32,829 bases of DNA. It comes from Firmicutes bacterium UBA5420. GTDB lineage: Bacteria > Bacillota > Limnochordia > Darwinibacteriales > Darwinibacteriaceae. Positions within the stretch are counted from its first letter, which is position 1; each line of letters begins with the position of its first letter. The notes below the pieces were generated by a model, which did no database searches, was not told the DNA's origin, and saw only the letters and a list, made by a program, of their open reading frames with translations. A program made the translations under genes and the position numbers. The DNA lies in contig DHNI01000008.1 of assembly GCA_002409455.1 (NCBI GenBank), forward strand, positions 739-33,567, read 5' to 3'. Positions 7,880-15,546 of the stretch are shown in pieces.

Positions 7880-7919
7880 AAAATAAAAGTTCCCTTGCCA
7901 TCACTATCGGCAAGGGAAC
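7880..7919 (-). terminator. Intrinsic terminator after mbl
   Basis: A perfect 11-bp stem (GTTCCCTTGCC at 7889-7899 with GGCAAGGGAAC at 7909-7919, 9-nt loop) is followed on the minus strand by TTTTATTTT (7888-7880). It lies 18 nt after the mbl stop and abuts the flgF ribosome site. Confidence 0.85.
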
Positions 7920-7931
7920 AGATAAACTTTA
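7904..7931 (-). promoter_or_regulatory. Sigma-28 (SigD/FliA)-like flagellar promoter for flgF
   Basis: On the minus strand TAAAGTTT (7931-7924) and GCCGATAG (7911-7904) are separated by 12 nt. The flagellar sigma consensus is TAAAGTTT-N11-GCCGATAA, so both boxes fit nearly perfectly and the spacing is one longer. The -35 begins within a few bases of the mbl stop and the -10 lies inside the mbl terminator hairpin. Predicted start of transcription is near 7897, giving a leader of about 30 nt. Confidence 0.6.
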
Positions 7932-7937
7932 GTATCT

Positions 7938-8954
7938 TTAGCGACCTTTAGAATAACTGACTACGAGCGGGGAGCGATGAGACGAACTGTCCATAGTATC
8001 TAGCATTTGGCCAGTTCCTCGTACGACGCAACTAAGGGGATCTTCTGCTAATGTAACCGGTACTCCTGTTCTTTCTTCAACCAAGCGGGCCATGCCTTCT
8101 AAAAGTGCTCCACCCCCGGTTAAGGACATGCCATTATTCATGATATCTGCCGCAAGCTCAGGTGGGGTCACTTCTAAGACGCCCCGAATGGCATCGACAA
8201 TACTGTGAATAGGTTCTTCTAGTGCAGGATAAATATCAACGGAGCTAATTTCTACCGTAGCAGGTAAACCTGTCACCAAGTCTCTGCCCCGAATAGACAT
8301 CTTCTTTTCAGGATCGGGATAGGCACTAGCAATCGTTGTCTTAATATCTTCGGCTGTTCGGTCACCAATGGCTAGGTTGTACACGCGCTTCACATGGCGC
8401 ACAATGGCCTCTTCCATATGCGATCCCCCGACTCTAAGGGACTCCGAGGTCACCTCACCACCAAGGGATATAACCGCGATATCTGTGGTTCCTCCACCAA
8501 TATCCACAACCATATTTCCGCTGGGAGCGGCGATATCTAACCCACAACCGACAGCCGCGGCAATTGGCTCGGTCACCAAGTAGACCTCTTTCGCTCCAGC
8601 GAGGGTTGCTGCTTCCAAGACAGCTCGTTTTTCAACAGTCGTAATCCCAGAGGGAACACAGACCATAACCCGCGGCCGAAAGCCTCGGCCGCTTACTTTG
8701 CGGATGAAGTGTTTGAGAATCTCCTCGGTGATTTGGAAATCTGCAATAACCCCTTCATTAAGAGGCTTAATGGCCCTAATGTTTCCGGGTGTGCGACCAA
8801 TCATATCCCGGGCTTCTTGACCAATTGCGCAGATTTTTTGCGTATTTACATCAATGGCCACGACCGACGGCTCGTGAATCACAATTCCTTTACCGCGTAC
8901 ATGAACCAAAATATTTGCTGTGCCTAAATCAATTCCTATATCCTTACTGAACAT
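7938..8954 (-). CDS. mbl: MreB-like cell-shape protein Mbl
   Basis: 338 aa from the ATG at 8954 (MFSKDIGIDLGTANILVH), with a GGAGGGGG ribosome site; an upstream in-frame start would add an unconserved Cys/Gly-rich tail. The actin-like nucleotide site is complete: phosphate-1 DLGTAN, phosphate-2 MVVDIGGGTTDIAVISLGG (about 148-166), and adenosine motif MSLTGGGALLEGM (about 275-287). It forms membrane-associated filaments that direct lateral wall synthesis. As in B. subtilis it follows spoIIID and precedes the flgF/flgG pair, which supports Mbl over MreB. A strong terminator ends the gene. Confidence 0.92.
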   Translation of the reverse strand: MFSKDIGIDLGTANILVHVRGKGIVIHEPSVVAIDVNTQKICAIGQEARDMIGRTPGNIRAIKPLNEGVIADFQITEEILKHFIRKVSGRGFRPRVMVCVPSGITTVEKRAVLEAATLAGAKEVYLVTEPIAAAVGCGLDIAAPSGNMVVDIGGGTTDIAVISLGGEVTSESLRVGGSHMEEAIVRHVKRVYNLAIGDRTAEDIKTTIASAYPDPEKKMSIRGRDLVTGLPATVEISSVDIYPALEEPIHSIVDAIRGVLEVTPPELAADIMNNGMSLTGGGALLEGMARLVEERTGVPVTLAEDPLSCVVRGTGQMLDTMDSSSHRSPLVVSYSKGR

Positions 8955-8980
8955 TCCATTGCCCCCTCCGCAACACTGTT

Positions 8981-8995
8981 GATTGCGCTGCAATC
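8981..8995. repeat. Short hairpin upstream of mbl
   Basis: GATTGC, GCT, GCAATC form a perfect 6-bp stem with a 3-nt loop, about 27 nt upstream of the mbl start, between spoIIID and mbl. No T-run. It could be a leader hairpin of the spoIIID-mbl message. Confidence 0.3.
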
Positions 8996-9059
8996 ATATC
9001 TCATAGCAATGGAATATATTTCGCCATAGAGGAGGCAAATCCTTTTTTCAATCCGTATT

Positions 9060-9326
9060 CTAAGAGGCTCGACTAGCACCCTTTACTCCATACTTGCGCT
9101 TCGTCGCCTCGCCACCGCGGATATGCCGTTCAGACTTATTGACCTCGAGTACTTGTTTCACCTGTTCGGCCAGTTCTCTATTGATGCGTGGCAAGCGCTC
9201 TGTCACATCCTTATGGACGGTACTTTTACTCACCCCAAACACGATAGCCGCTTGCCGCACAGTGGCATTTGTTTTCACAATATATAAACTTACATCCACC
9301 ACCCGCTTGCGGATATAGTCTCTCAT
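9060..9326 (-). CDS. spoIIID: Sporulation transcription factor SpoIIID
   Basis: 88 aa. It aligns along its length with B. subtilis SpoIIID: MRDYIRKRVVDVSLYIV, the helix-turn-helix VRQAAIVFGVSKSTVHKDVT (about 23-42), LPRINRELAEQVKQVLEVNK, and the basic tail HIRGGEATKRKYG. It activates and represses mother-cell genes during engulfment, downstream of sigma-E. The spoIIQ-spoIIID-mbl order resembles that of B. subtilis. A sigma-E-like promoter lies upstream. No terminator is seen before mbl, so read-through into mbl is likely. Confidence 0.95.
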   Translation of the reverse strand: MRDYIRKRVVDVSLYIVKTNATVRQAAIVFGVSKSTVHKDVTERLPRINRELAEQVKQVLEVNKSERHIRGGEATKRKYGVKGASRAS

Positions 9327-9355
9327 CTGCGCTTCCCCCTAGCACTTTTTTTACA

Positions 9356-9383
9356 TTTATATGCTGCGGGGCCTTGAATATGC
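9356..9383 (-). promoter_or_regulatory. Sigma-E-like promoter upstream of spoIIID
   Basis: On the minus strand GCATATT (9383-9377), 13 nt, CATATAAA (9363-9356). The B. subtilis sigma-E consensus is about kmATATT-N14-CATACAMT, so the -35 is a full match, the -10 matches six of eight, and the spacer is one short. It sits about 30 nt upstream of the spoIIID start, in the 63-nt gap after spoIIQ. Confidence 0.4.
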
Positions 9384-9389
9384 TTAGCA

Positions 9390-10100
9390 TTAGTGGAGAA
9401 ACGCTTGGGGGTTCACTGGCTCCCCGTTGTGAGTCAGCCCAAAGAAGACTCGACCGGTGCTTTCTGGAAGCGCGATATTTTGATTCTGTTTCACCATTTC
9501 ACCTGGGCCCACCTGAATTCCCTTAATGGAACGATAGGTGGAAACCCAACCACTGCCATGGTCAATTACAAGTTCGGTCTCTAGACCATTGGAGTTGACT
9601 GCGATGACTTTACCAGGGAGCACAGTTCGTATGGTATCATCGGTAACATCAAACTCCAGACCGGCGTTAAAACGCCAATCGCCGTAAACCGGGTGGCGAT
9701 ACCATCCAAAAGGTGTGGCTATGCTGCCTTGAGCTGGCCAAATGAGATGTTCAAAGGAAAGCTGTGGATCAGAGGCTGTCTCCGGTTTGATCTCGGTGGG
9801 CTGTGGCAAGACGCTCTGTGGTGGCTCCACCGTAACCAGCTGGATCGGGCCATCTAGAACCCAGGGATAAAAATCAGCAATCACACCTTGGACGCGTTCT
9901 TGCACAACTGCCTCCAGCTCCTCTAAGCTCACCTGGGGAGCGACGATGACTGGTTCTTCCTGGAACCAGTTGCGATACATGCCCACGCCTATACCAGCAA
10001 TTAAAGAAATTCCAACCATAACTAAAATCATTAGCCTTTGGTTGTCCCGCCTGTACCAAGCTTGTCTTAGCTTGTCTCTGATGTTTCTCCATATTTGCAT
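9390..10100 (-). CDS. spoIIQ: SpoIIQ-like membrane protein with degenerate LytM (M23) domain
   Basis: 236 aa from the ATG at 10100. A basic cytoplasmic N-terminus is followed by one transmembrane segment (about 24-41), a linker, and a LytM/M23 fold from about residue 125 (TPFGWYRHPVYGDWRF to VNPQAFLH). The M23 zinc ligands are missing: the HxGxD region reads NAGLEFD (His to Asn) and the HxH region reads RVFFGL. This fits SpoIIQ, the forespore half of the SpoIIQ-SpoIIIAH channel, which is also degenerate in B. subtilis. Its position before spoIIID and the sigma-F-like promoter support this. A generic M23-like protein is the alternative. Confidence 0.75.
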   Translation of the reverse strand: MQIWRNIRDKLRQAWYRRDNQRLMILVMVGISLIAGIGVGMYRNWFQEEPVIVAPQVSLEELEAVVQERVQGVIADFYPWVLDGPIQLVTVEPPQSVLPQPTEIKPETASDPQLSFEHLIWPAQGSIATPFGWYRHPVYGDWRFNAGLEFDVTDDTIRTVLPGKVIAVNSNGLETELVIDHGSGWVSTYRSIKGIQVGPGEMVKQNQNIALPESTGRVFFGLTHNGEPVNPQAFLH

Positions 10101-10119
10101 ACTATCACCGCCTTGCCGA

Positions 10120-10149
10120 TAGTATGCTCCCTCTAATTCCAGAATATAC
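10120..10149 (-). promoter_or_regulatory. Sigma-F (or sigma-G)-like promoter of spoIIQ
   Basis: On the minus strand GTATA (10149-10145), 15 nt, GAGCATACTA (10129-10120). The sigma-F consensus is about GywTA-N15-GgnrAnAnTw: the -35 and the spacing match exactly and the -10 misses only two positions. It starts at the end of the atp terminator's T-run and ends 20 nt before the spoIIQ ATG. Confidence 0.5.
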
Positions 10150-10171
10150 AAAACCCCCCAAGATGGGGGGG
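10150..10171 (-). terminator. Intrinsic terminator of the atp gene run
   Basis: On the minus strand CCCCCC (10170-10165), loop ATCTT, GGGGGG (10159-10154), then TTTT (10153-10150). It begins 5 nt after the atpC stop and is the only clear terminator in the 14-kb run from tdk to atpC. Confidence 0.85.
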
Positions 10172-10175
10172 ATAC

Positions 10176-10580
10176 TTAGTCTTCGTCGGCCACTTCTAAG
10201 CGCAGCAGCGCCTTTTGCAAAGCTATTTGCGCTCTAGTGATATCTAAATCAGCTTGACGATCGGCCAATCTCTGCTCGGCCCGACTCTTGGCCTGCTTAG
10301 CCCTGAGGACGTCGATCTCTTCTGCTAGTTCGGCGGTGTGGGCCATCACAGTGAGTTTGTTATCATGCATCTCTGTAAAACCACCGCCTAAGGCAATCTT
10401 GCGGCGTTTACCATGTAGTGGGCCAAACTCCAACGCTCCAATTTCCAAGGCAGCCATAATGGGCAGATGCCCGGCCATAATTCCAAAGCTACCGTCCACA
10501 CCTGGTAGTAGAACATATTCAACGTCCGTTAAGACGACGGTGCGGTCTTGCGTCACCACTTCAAACGTGAAGTCTGCCAT
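10176..10580 (-). CDS. atpC: ATP synthase F1 epsilon subunit
   Basis: 134 aa, normal length. The N-terminal beta-sandwich carries FTFEVVTQDRTVVLTDVEYV and LLPGVDGSFGIMAGHLPIMA (about 24-43). The C-terminal helical hairpin is Ala/Gln/Arg-rich (ADRQADLDITRAQIALQKAL). The start ATG overlaps the atpD stop (TAATG), with GAGGAG upstream, so translation is coupled. Epsilon couples rotation and restrains ATP hydrolysis in F1. Confidence 0.95.
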   Translation of the reverse strand: MADFTFEVVTQDRTVVLTDVEYVLLPGVDGSFGIMAGHLPIMAALEIGALEFGPLHGKRRKIALGGGFTEMHDNKLTVMAHTAELAEEIDVLRAKQAKSRAEQRLADRQADLDITRAQIALQKALLRLEVADED

Positions 10581-12010
10581 TACGCATTCTCCTCTGCCAG
10601 TGCTTGCCCCTTTGCCACCGCCTCGTCAATGGTGCCTACCATAAAGAAGGCGTTTTCAGGCAGATCATCGTGTTTTCCTTCTAAGATCTCTTTGAAGCCT
10701 CTGATCGTCTCTTTCACCGGCACAAATTTCCCTGGAATTCCAGTGAAGGTTTCTGCCACAAACATGGGCTGAGACATAAAACGCTCCAGCCTACGCGCCC
10801 TAGCTACCGTAATTTGGTCTTCATCAGAAAGCTCATCCATACCCAAAATCGCGATGATATCTTGAAGCTCACTATAGCGCTGCAACACCTGCTGCACGCC
10901 CCTGGCTATAGTATAGTGCTCATTTCCGACAATATCCGGAGCCAAAATCCTCGAGGTGGAGGCCAAGGGATCAACTGCGGGATAGATGCCCTTCTCTGAG
11001 ATGCGCCTCTCTAAGTTGGTTGTGGCATCTAGGTGAGCAAAAGTCGTTGCTGGTGCTGGATCGGTATAGTCATCGGCAGGAACATAAATCGCCTGAATGG
11101 AGGTGATAGACCCTTGCTTGGTAGTGGTAATTCGCTCCTGCAATTGTCCCATCTCCGTTGCCAAAGTCGGTTGATACCCTGCAGCCGAAGGCATGCGTCC
11201 AAGTAGCGCCGACACTTCAGAACCCGCCTGGGTAAAGCGGAAAATATTATCGATAAATAAGAGCACGTCTTGCCGCTCTTCATCCCTAAAATACTCTGCT
11301 AGGGTCAATCCAGTTAAGCCTACCCGCAAACGGGCGCCTGGAGGTTCGTTCATCTGACCGAACACCATGGCCGTTTTATCTATAACGCCTGATTCTTGCA
11401 TTTCGTAGTAGAGGTCATTACCTTCACGTGTACGCTCTCCCACACCAGCAAAGACAGAGTAACCTCCGTGCTCATGGGCAATGTTGCGGATCAGTTCCAT
11501 AATTAAGATGGTCTTACCTACACCTGCACCGCCAAAGAGTCCAATCTTACCACCCCGGGCATAGGGAGCTAGAAGGTCGACAACCTTAATACCTGTTTCC
11601 AGCATGGTACTAGAGGGTTCCACTTCATCTACTTTCGGTGCAGGACGGTGAATAGGCCATTTTTCCTTCGTCTTTACAGGTGCGCCGCCATCGATGGGCT
11701 CACCTAGGACATTAAACAAGCGTCCTAAGGTCTCGGGGCCAACGGGAACTGCAATAGGTTCTCCGGTATCAATGGCTTCCATACCCCTTTGCAGTCCATC
11801 AGTGGAGGCCATGGCGATACAACGCACCGTGTTGTTTCCAAGATGCTGGGCTGCCTCTAAAGTCAAGTCAATTGCCTTTCCTTCTACTTCGCCGGCAACA
11901 CGGATGGCCGTGAGCAAATCAGGCAGCTGCTCGGGCGCAAATTCGATATCAACCACAGGTCCAATAACTTGGACAACGTTTCCTTTGTTAACATTTAAAC
12001 TAACACTCAT
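10580..12010 (-). CDS. atpD: ATP synthase F1 beta subunit
   Basis: 476 aa from the ATG at 12010 (GGGGG seven bases upstream); a TTG one codon earlier is possible. The P-loop is GLFGGAGVGKTIL (about 155-167), the catalytic Glu lies in GERTREGNDLY, and LLFIDNIFRFTQAGSEVSAL is the Walker B region. The lever motif is DELSDED near 392, the variant of DELSEED. It is the catalytic F1 subunit and looks fully functional. Genes upstream are atpG and atpA. Confidence 0.97.
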   Translation of the reverse strand: MSVSLNVNKGNVVQVIGPVVDIEFAPEQLPDLLTAIRVAGEVEGKAIDLTLEAAQHLGNNTVRCIAMASTDGLQRGMEAIDTGEPIAVPVGPETLGRLFNVLGEPIDGGAPVKTKEKWPIHRPAPKVDEVEPSSTMLETGIKVVDLLAPYARGGKIGLFGGAGVGKTILIMELIRNIAHEHGGYSVFAGVGERTREGNDLYYEMQESGVIDKTAMVFGQMNEPPGARLRVGLTGLTLAEYFRDEERQDVLLFIDNIFRFTQAGSEVSALLGRMPSAAGYQPTLATEMGQLQERITTTKQGSITSIQAIYVPADDYTDPAPATTFAHLDATTNLERRISEKGIYPAVDPLASTSRILAPDIVGNEHYTIARGVQQVLQRYSELQDIIAILGMDELSDEDQITVARARRLERFMSQPMFVAETFTGIPGKFVPVKETIRGFKEILEGKHDDLPENAFFMVGTIDEAVAKGQALAEENA

Positions 12011-12030
12011 CAATATACCCCCTCACAGTT

Positions 12031-12903
12031 CTACGATTGCAATGCATCTGCACCGCCCACGATTTCTGCAATTTCCTTGGTGATCTGAGCTTGTCTCGCT
12101 CTGTTATAGGTGATGTTCAGCTCCCGAATCAGCTCTACGGCGTTATCGGAGGCATTGCGCATGGCGTTCATTCTCGCCCCTAATTCGCTAGCCTTCGCTT
12201 CAGTCAACGCCTGATAAACTGCGGCATTCACATAGAGCGGAACAAGTGTCTCCAGCACCGCTGTGATAGATGGTTCGTAGATATACAAGGGCTCTGGCCC
12301 CGCATTCTTTACCTCTTTAATCTGTTCAGGCAAGGGCAAGACATTTCGCAGTCTTACCCGGTGGGTTACAGTATTGATAAACTCTGTGTATAAAATGGTC
12401 ACATTGTCAAAAAGTCCATGCTCAAAAAAGTCAAAGATCACCTGGCCTATATCTTGGGCTACTCTGAGGTTTGCTTCATCGCCAATGCCTACAAACTCAG
12501 CCAGCGAGGTTCGATTACGCCTACGAAAATGATCCCGGACTTTTCGCCCCACAATCACCATTTCCGTTTCTGGATGCTCCTTCATAAACGCTTCAGCCCG
12601 TCTGATGATGCTGGAGTTATAACCTCCTGCCAAACCACGATCTCCAGCTAAAACGAGCAGGCAATGGGAATCACCGCCCCGGCCTTGTATCATCTCTGGA
12701 AGTTCCTCACCAGCTTGTTCCACCGCCCTTAAGGCGGTACCAAGCGAGCTTGTTAAACGTTCGTAGTAAGGGCGAGTGCTGACGACTGTCTCTTGAGCGC
12801 CACGCAATTTCGAGGCGGCAATCATCTCCATAGCCTTGGTGATCTGTTGGGTTTTTGAGATGCTAGAAATCCGCCGCTTGATGTCCCGGCTCGATTGTGC
12901 CAT
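12031..12903 (-). CDS. atpG: ATP synthase F1 gamma subunit
   Basis: 290 aa. The N-terminal helix reads RDIKRRISSISKTQQITKAM and continues EMIAASKLRGAQ. The C-terminal helix reads NITYNRARQAQITKEIAEIV and ends GGADALQS. The central Rossmann part has LVLAGDRGLAGGYNSSIIRR (about 84-103). It is the rotating shaft inside alpha3beta3. It lies 11 nt after atpA and 17 nt before atpD. Confidence 0.96.
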   Translation of the reverse strand: MAQSSRDIKRRISSISKTQQITKAMEMIAASKLRGAQETVVSTRPYYERLTSSLGTALRAVEQAGEELPEMIQGRGGDSHCLLVLAGDRGLAGGYNSSIIRRAEAFMKEHPETEMVIVGRKVRDHFRRRNRTSLAEFVGIGDEANLRVAQDIGQVIFDFFEHGLFDNVTILYTEFINTVTHRVRLRNVLPLPEQIKEVKNAGPEPLYIYEPSITAVLETLVPLYVNAAVYQALTEAKASELGARMNAMRNASDNAVELIRELNITYNRARQAQITKEIAEIVGGADALQS

Positions 12904-12914
12904 CTTCAGTCCCC

Positions 12915-14423
12915 CTAACTAACGAAGTCTTTCTTGAATTCGACAATAAGCTTTTTCAAAGCAGTCTCAATGTCTTCCGTTATCTCTTTACCACTCTTCA
13001 GCTCGGAAAGGATCTCGGAATGCTCCTTGCGGAGAAAATCCAAAAACTCCCGTTCAAAACGAACCACATCAGCGGTGGCTATGCTGTCTATATAACCATT
13101 GACCGCCATATAGAGCGAAACCGCCTGTTCTTCGACGGGCATGGGCTTGTATTGATCTTGTTTCAAGACTTCATACATGCGTTCGCCCCGGCCCAAGCGA
13201 GCCCGTGTCTGTCGATCCAAATCTGCCCCAAACTGGGCAAAAGCCGCAAGTTCTCTATATTGGGAAAGATCAAGACGCAATGAACCTGCCACTTGTCGCA
13301 TCATTTTGACCTGGGCTGCACCACCAACACGCGAGACAGAACGCCCTACGCTGATAGCGGGACGAATGCCTGAATAGAACAGATCCGATTCTAAGAAAAT
13401 CTGCCCATCTGTAATGGAAATCACGTTCGTAGGAATATAGGCAGAAATATCACCGGCCTGGGTTTCGATGATGGGCAAAGCTGTAATGGAACCGCCTCCA
13501 AGCTCCTCGTTAAGTTTAGCCGCTCGTTCGAGCAAACGTGAGTGAATATAAAAGACATCACCAGGGAATGCTTCGCGGCCCGGTGGCCGCCTCAAAAGAA
13601 GGGACATCTCTCTATAGGCTGTAGCATGCTTAGATAGATCATCGTAGACAATCAGCACGTCCTTGCCAGCGTACATGAACTCTTCGGCCATCGCTACCCC
13701 CGCATAGGGTGCAATATAAAGCAGTGGAGAAGGTTCACTGGCGGTTGCAGAAACCACAATCGTATAATCTAGAGCCCCATGGTTTGCAAAGGTCTCAACT
13801 ACACCTGCCACAGTAGAGGCCTTTTGCCCAATGGCCACATAGATGCAAATGACATCCTCACCTTTTTGGTTGAGAATAGTGTCTACGGCAATGGCGGTTT
13901 TCCCTGTCTGCCTATCGCCGATGATCAGCTCACGTTGGCCACGGCCAATGGGAACGAGGGAATCAATGGACTTTAGACCTGTTTGAAGGGGTTCATGAAC
14001 ACTAACTCGATCGATAACCCCAGGCGCTTGTGCCTCAATGGGCCTGTGCTTCTCGGACTTAATGGGCCCTTTGCCATCAATGGGCTGCCCTAAGGGATTC
14101 ACAATCCGCCCAATTAAAGCTTCGCCAACAGGCACTTGTACAACGCTACCTGTGCGTTTCACCGGGTCGCCTTCCTTGATATGTTCAAAGGGGCCTAAGA
14201 TAACAACCCCGATATTATCTTGCTCTAGGTTCAAAACCATACCAAAGACGCCTTCAGGAAACTCCAAGAGCTCCCCCGCCAGCGCCTTTTCTAGTCCATA
14301 GACCCGGGCAATTCCGTCACCAACCATCAAAACTGAACCAACGTCTTCTACCTCGAGTGTGGACTCAAATTCTTCAATTTGTCGCCTTAAAACAGCTACG
14401 ATTTCATCTGGCCTCATTGCCAT
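12915..14423 (-). CDS. atpA: ATP synthase F1 alpha subunit
   Basis: 502 aa from the ATG at 14423 (MAMRPDEIVAVLRRQIEEFE), with GGGGG seven bases upstream. This equals the usual length; a longer frame would run into wecB and is not conserved. P-loop GDRQTGKTAIAVDTI near 170-184 and the family signature PAISVGRSVSRVGGAAQ near 363-379 are present. It is the non-catalytic nucleotide-binding subunit. In B. subtilis atpI-B-E-F-H lie directly upstream of atpA; here wecB ends 13 nt upstream and none of those genes is present in the window. Confidence 0.97.
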   Translation of the reverse strand: MAMRPDEIVAVLRRQIEEFESTLEVEDVGSVLMVGDGIARVYGLEKALAGELLEFPEGVFGMVLNLEQDNIGVVILGPFEHIKEGDPVKRTGSVVQVPVGEALIGRIVNPLGQPIDGKGPIKSEKHRPIEAQAPGVIDRVSVHEPLQTGLKSIDSLVPIGRGQRELIIGDRQTGKTAIAVDTILNQKGEDVICIYVAIGQKASTVAGVVETFANHGALDYTIVVSATASEPSPLLYIAPYAGVAMAEEFMYAGKDVLIVYDDLSKHATAYREMSLLLRRPPGREAFPGDVFYIHSRLLERAAKLNEELGGGSITALPIIETQAGDISAYIPTNVISITDGQIFLESDLFYSGIRPAISVGRSVSRVGGAAQVKMMRQVAGSLRLDLSQYRELAAFAQFGADLDRQTRARLGRGERMYEVLKQDQYKPMPVEEQAVSLYMAVNGYIDSIATADVVRFEREFLDFLRKEHSEILSELKSGKEITEDIETALKKLIVEFKKDFVS

Positions 14424-14436
14424 CGTGATACCCCCA

Positions 14437-15546
14437 TTACTCGTATTTCTCCTGTAATATCTCGCATATTCTTCGTGCTGCCTGCCCATCACCATAGGGG
14501 TTCGGAGCACTTGACATTTCTTTATAAAGCCTAGGATCTGTTAGCAGTCTTAAAACGGCATCCACAATATCCTGTTTGCCCGATCCGACAAGTTTTACGG
14601 TTCCTGCCTGCAAGGCCTCTGGTCGTTCCGTAACTTCACGCATAACTAAAACCGGTTTATGTAAGGCTGGTGCTTCTTCTTGGAGCCCACCAGAGTCTGT
14701 CAAAAGAAGAGTACATCGGGCCAAAAGGTTGGCAAACTCCAGATAGCCGGGGGCATCAAGCAAGAGTATATTCGGGTGATCACCCAAAAGCGACCGCATC
14801 ACCCGTTGAATCGCGGGGTTGCGATGCATAGCCACCACAACTTGTAGATCTGGATCGCCAAAGCTGAGCTCAAGCAGTGCTTGGCATATGTCTTCAAGCG
14901 GTTCGCCCCAGTTCTCCCGGCGATGTGCGGTGACAACTAATAATGGCCTCGCAAAGTCTAAGCTCCGCAAGGCTGGGTTTTCAAACACATAGTCATTTTT
15001 TACCACAGATAAAAGAGCATCAATAACAGTGTTGCCCGTGATAAAAATGCGGTCGAGACCAATACCTTCGCGCCTTAAGTTTAAAGCAGCTTGCTCCGTT
15101 GGGGCAAAATACCAGGTCGCTAAAACATCAATCAGACGCCTGTTTGCCTCTTCAGGAAACGGATTCTGCACAGATTGGGTACGCAATCCTGCTTCGACGT
15201 GACCCACAGGAATCTTCTCATAAAAGCTGGCCAATGCTGCTGCAAAAGCAGTACCGGTATCACCATGGACTAACACTAAATCGGGGCGCCAACTCTGGAA
15301 TAGCTCTCCTATACCCTTGAGCGTCCGCCTCGAGATATCGTTTAAGGTTTGACCATGGCTCATAATATTCAAGTCGTAATCTGCCTTGATATCAAACAGA
15401 TTCAACACTTGATCGACCATTTCACGGTGCTGCCCAGTAATAATGACTTTAGCGTCCCAGGACTCCACACTTTGGCACGCTTTCACCAAAGGAGCCATTT
15501 TGATCGCTTCAGGCCTGGTACCAAAAACCAACGCCAACCTAAACAT
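14437..15546 (-). CDS. wecB: UDP-N-acetylglucosamine 2-epimerase (non-hydrolysing)
   Basis: 369 aa. Family motifs are FGTRPEAIKMAPLV (about 8-21), VIITGQHREMVDQVL, LVHGDTGTAFAAALASFY, PVGHVEAGLRTQ, NPFPEEANRRLIDVLATWYF, TAHRRENWGEPL and LLTDSGGLQEEAPALHKPVL. It interconverts UDP-GlcNAc and UDP-ManNAc for surface polysaccharides. Its start overlaps the end of the upstream polyprenyl-phosphate transferase gene by 8 nt, so the two are coupled. Also named mnaA. Confidence 0.95.
   Translation of the reverse strand: MFRLALVFGTRPEAIKMAPLVKACQSVESWDAKVIITGQHREMVDQVLNLFDIKADYDLNIMSHGQTLNDISRRTLKGIGELFQSWRPDLVLVHGDTGTAFAAALASFYEKIPVGHVEAGLRTQSVQNPFPEEANRRLIDVLATWYFAPTEQAALNLRREGIGLDRIFITGNTVIDALLSVVKNDYVFENPALRSLDFARPLLVVTAHRRENWGEPLEDICQALLELSFGDPDLQVVVAMHRNPAIQRVMRSLLGDHPNILLLDAPGYLEFANLLARCTLLLTDSGGLQEEAPALHKPVLVMREVTERPEALQAGTVKLVGSGKQDIVDAVLRLLTDPRLYKEMSSAPNPYGDGQAARRICEILQEKYE

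Noticed and set aside
14421..14510. Longer atpA with 29 extra N-terminal residues overlapping wecB
   Set aside because: The extra segment is the wecB tail in another frame; the ATG at 14423 has a proper ribosome site and gives the normal 502-aa length.
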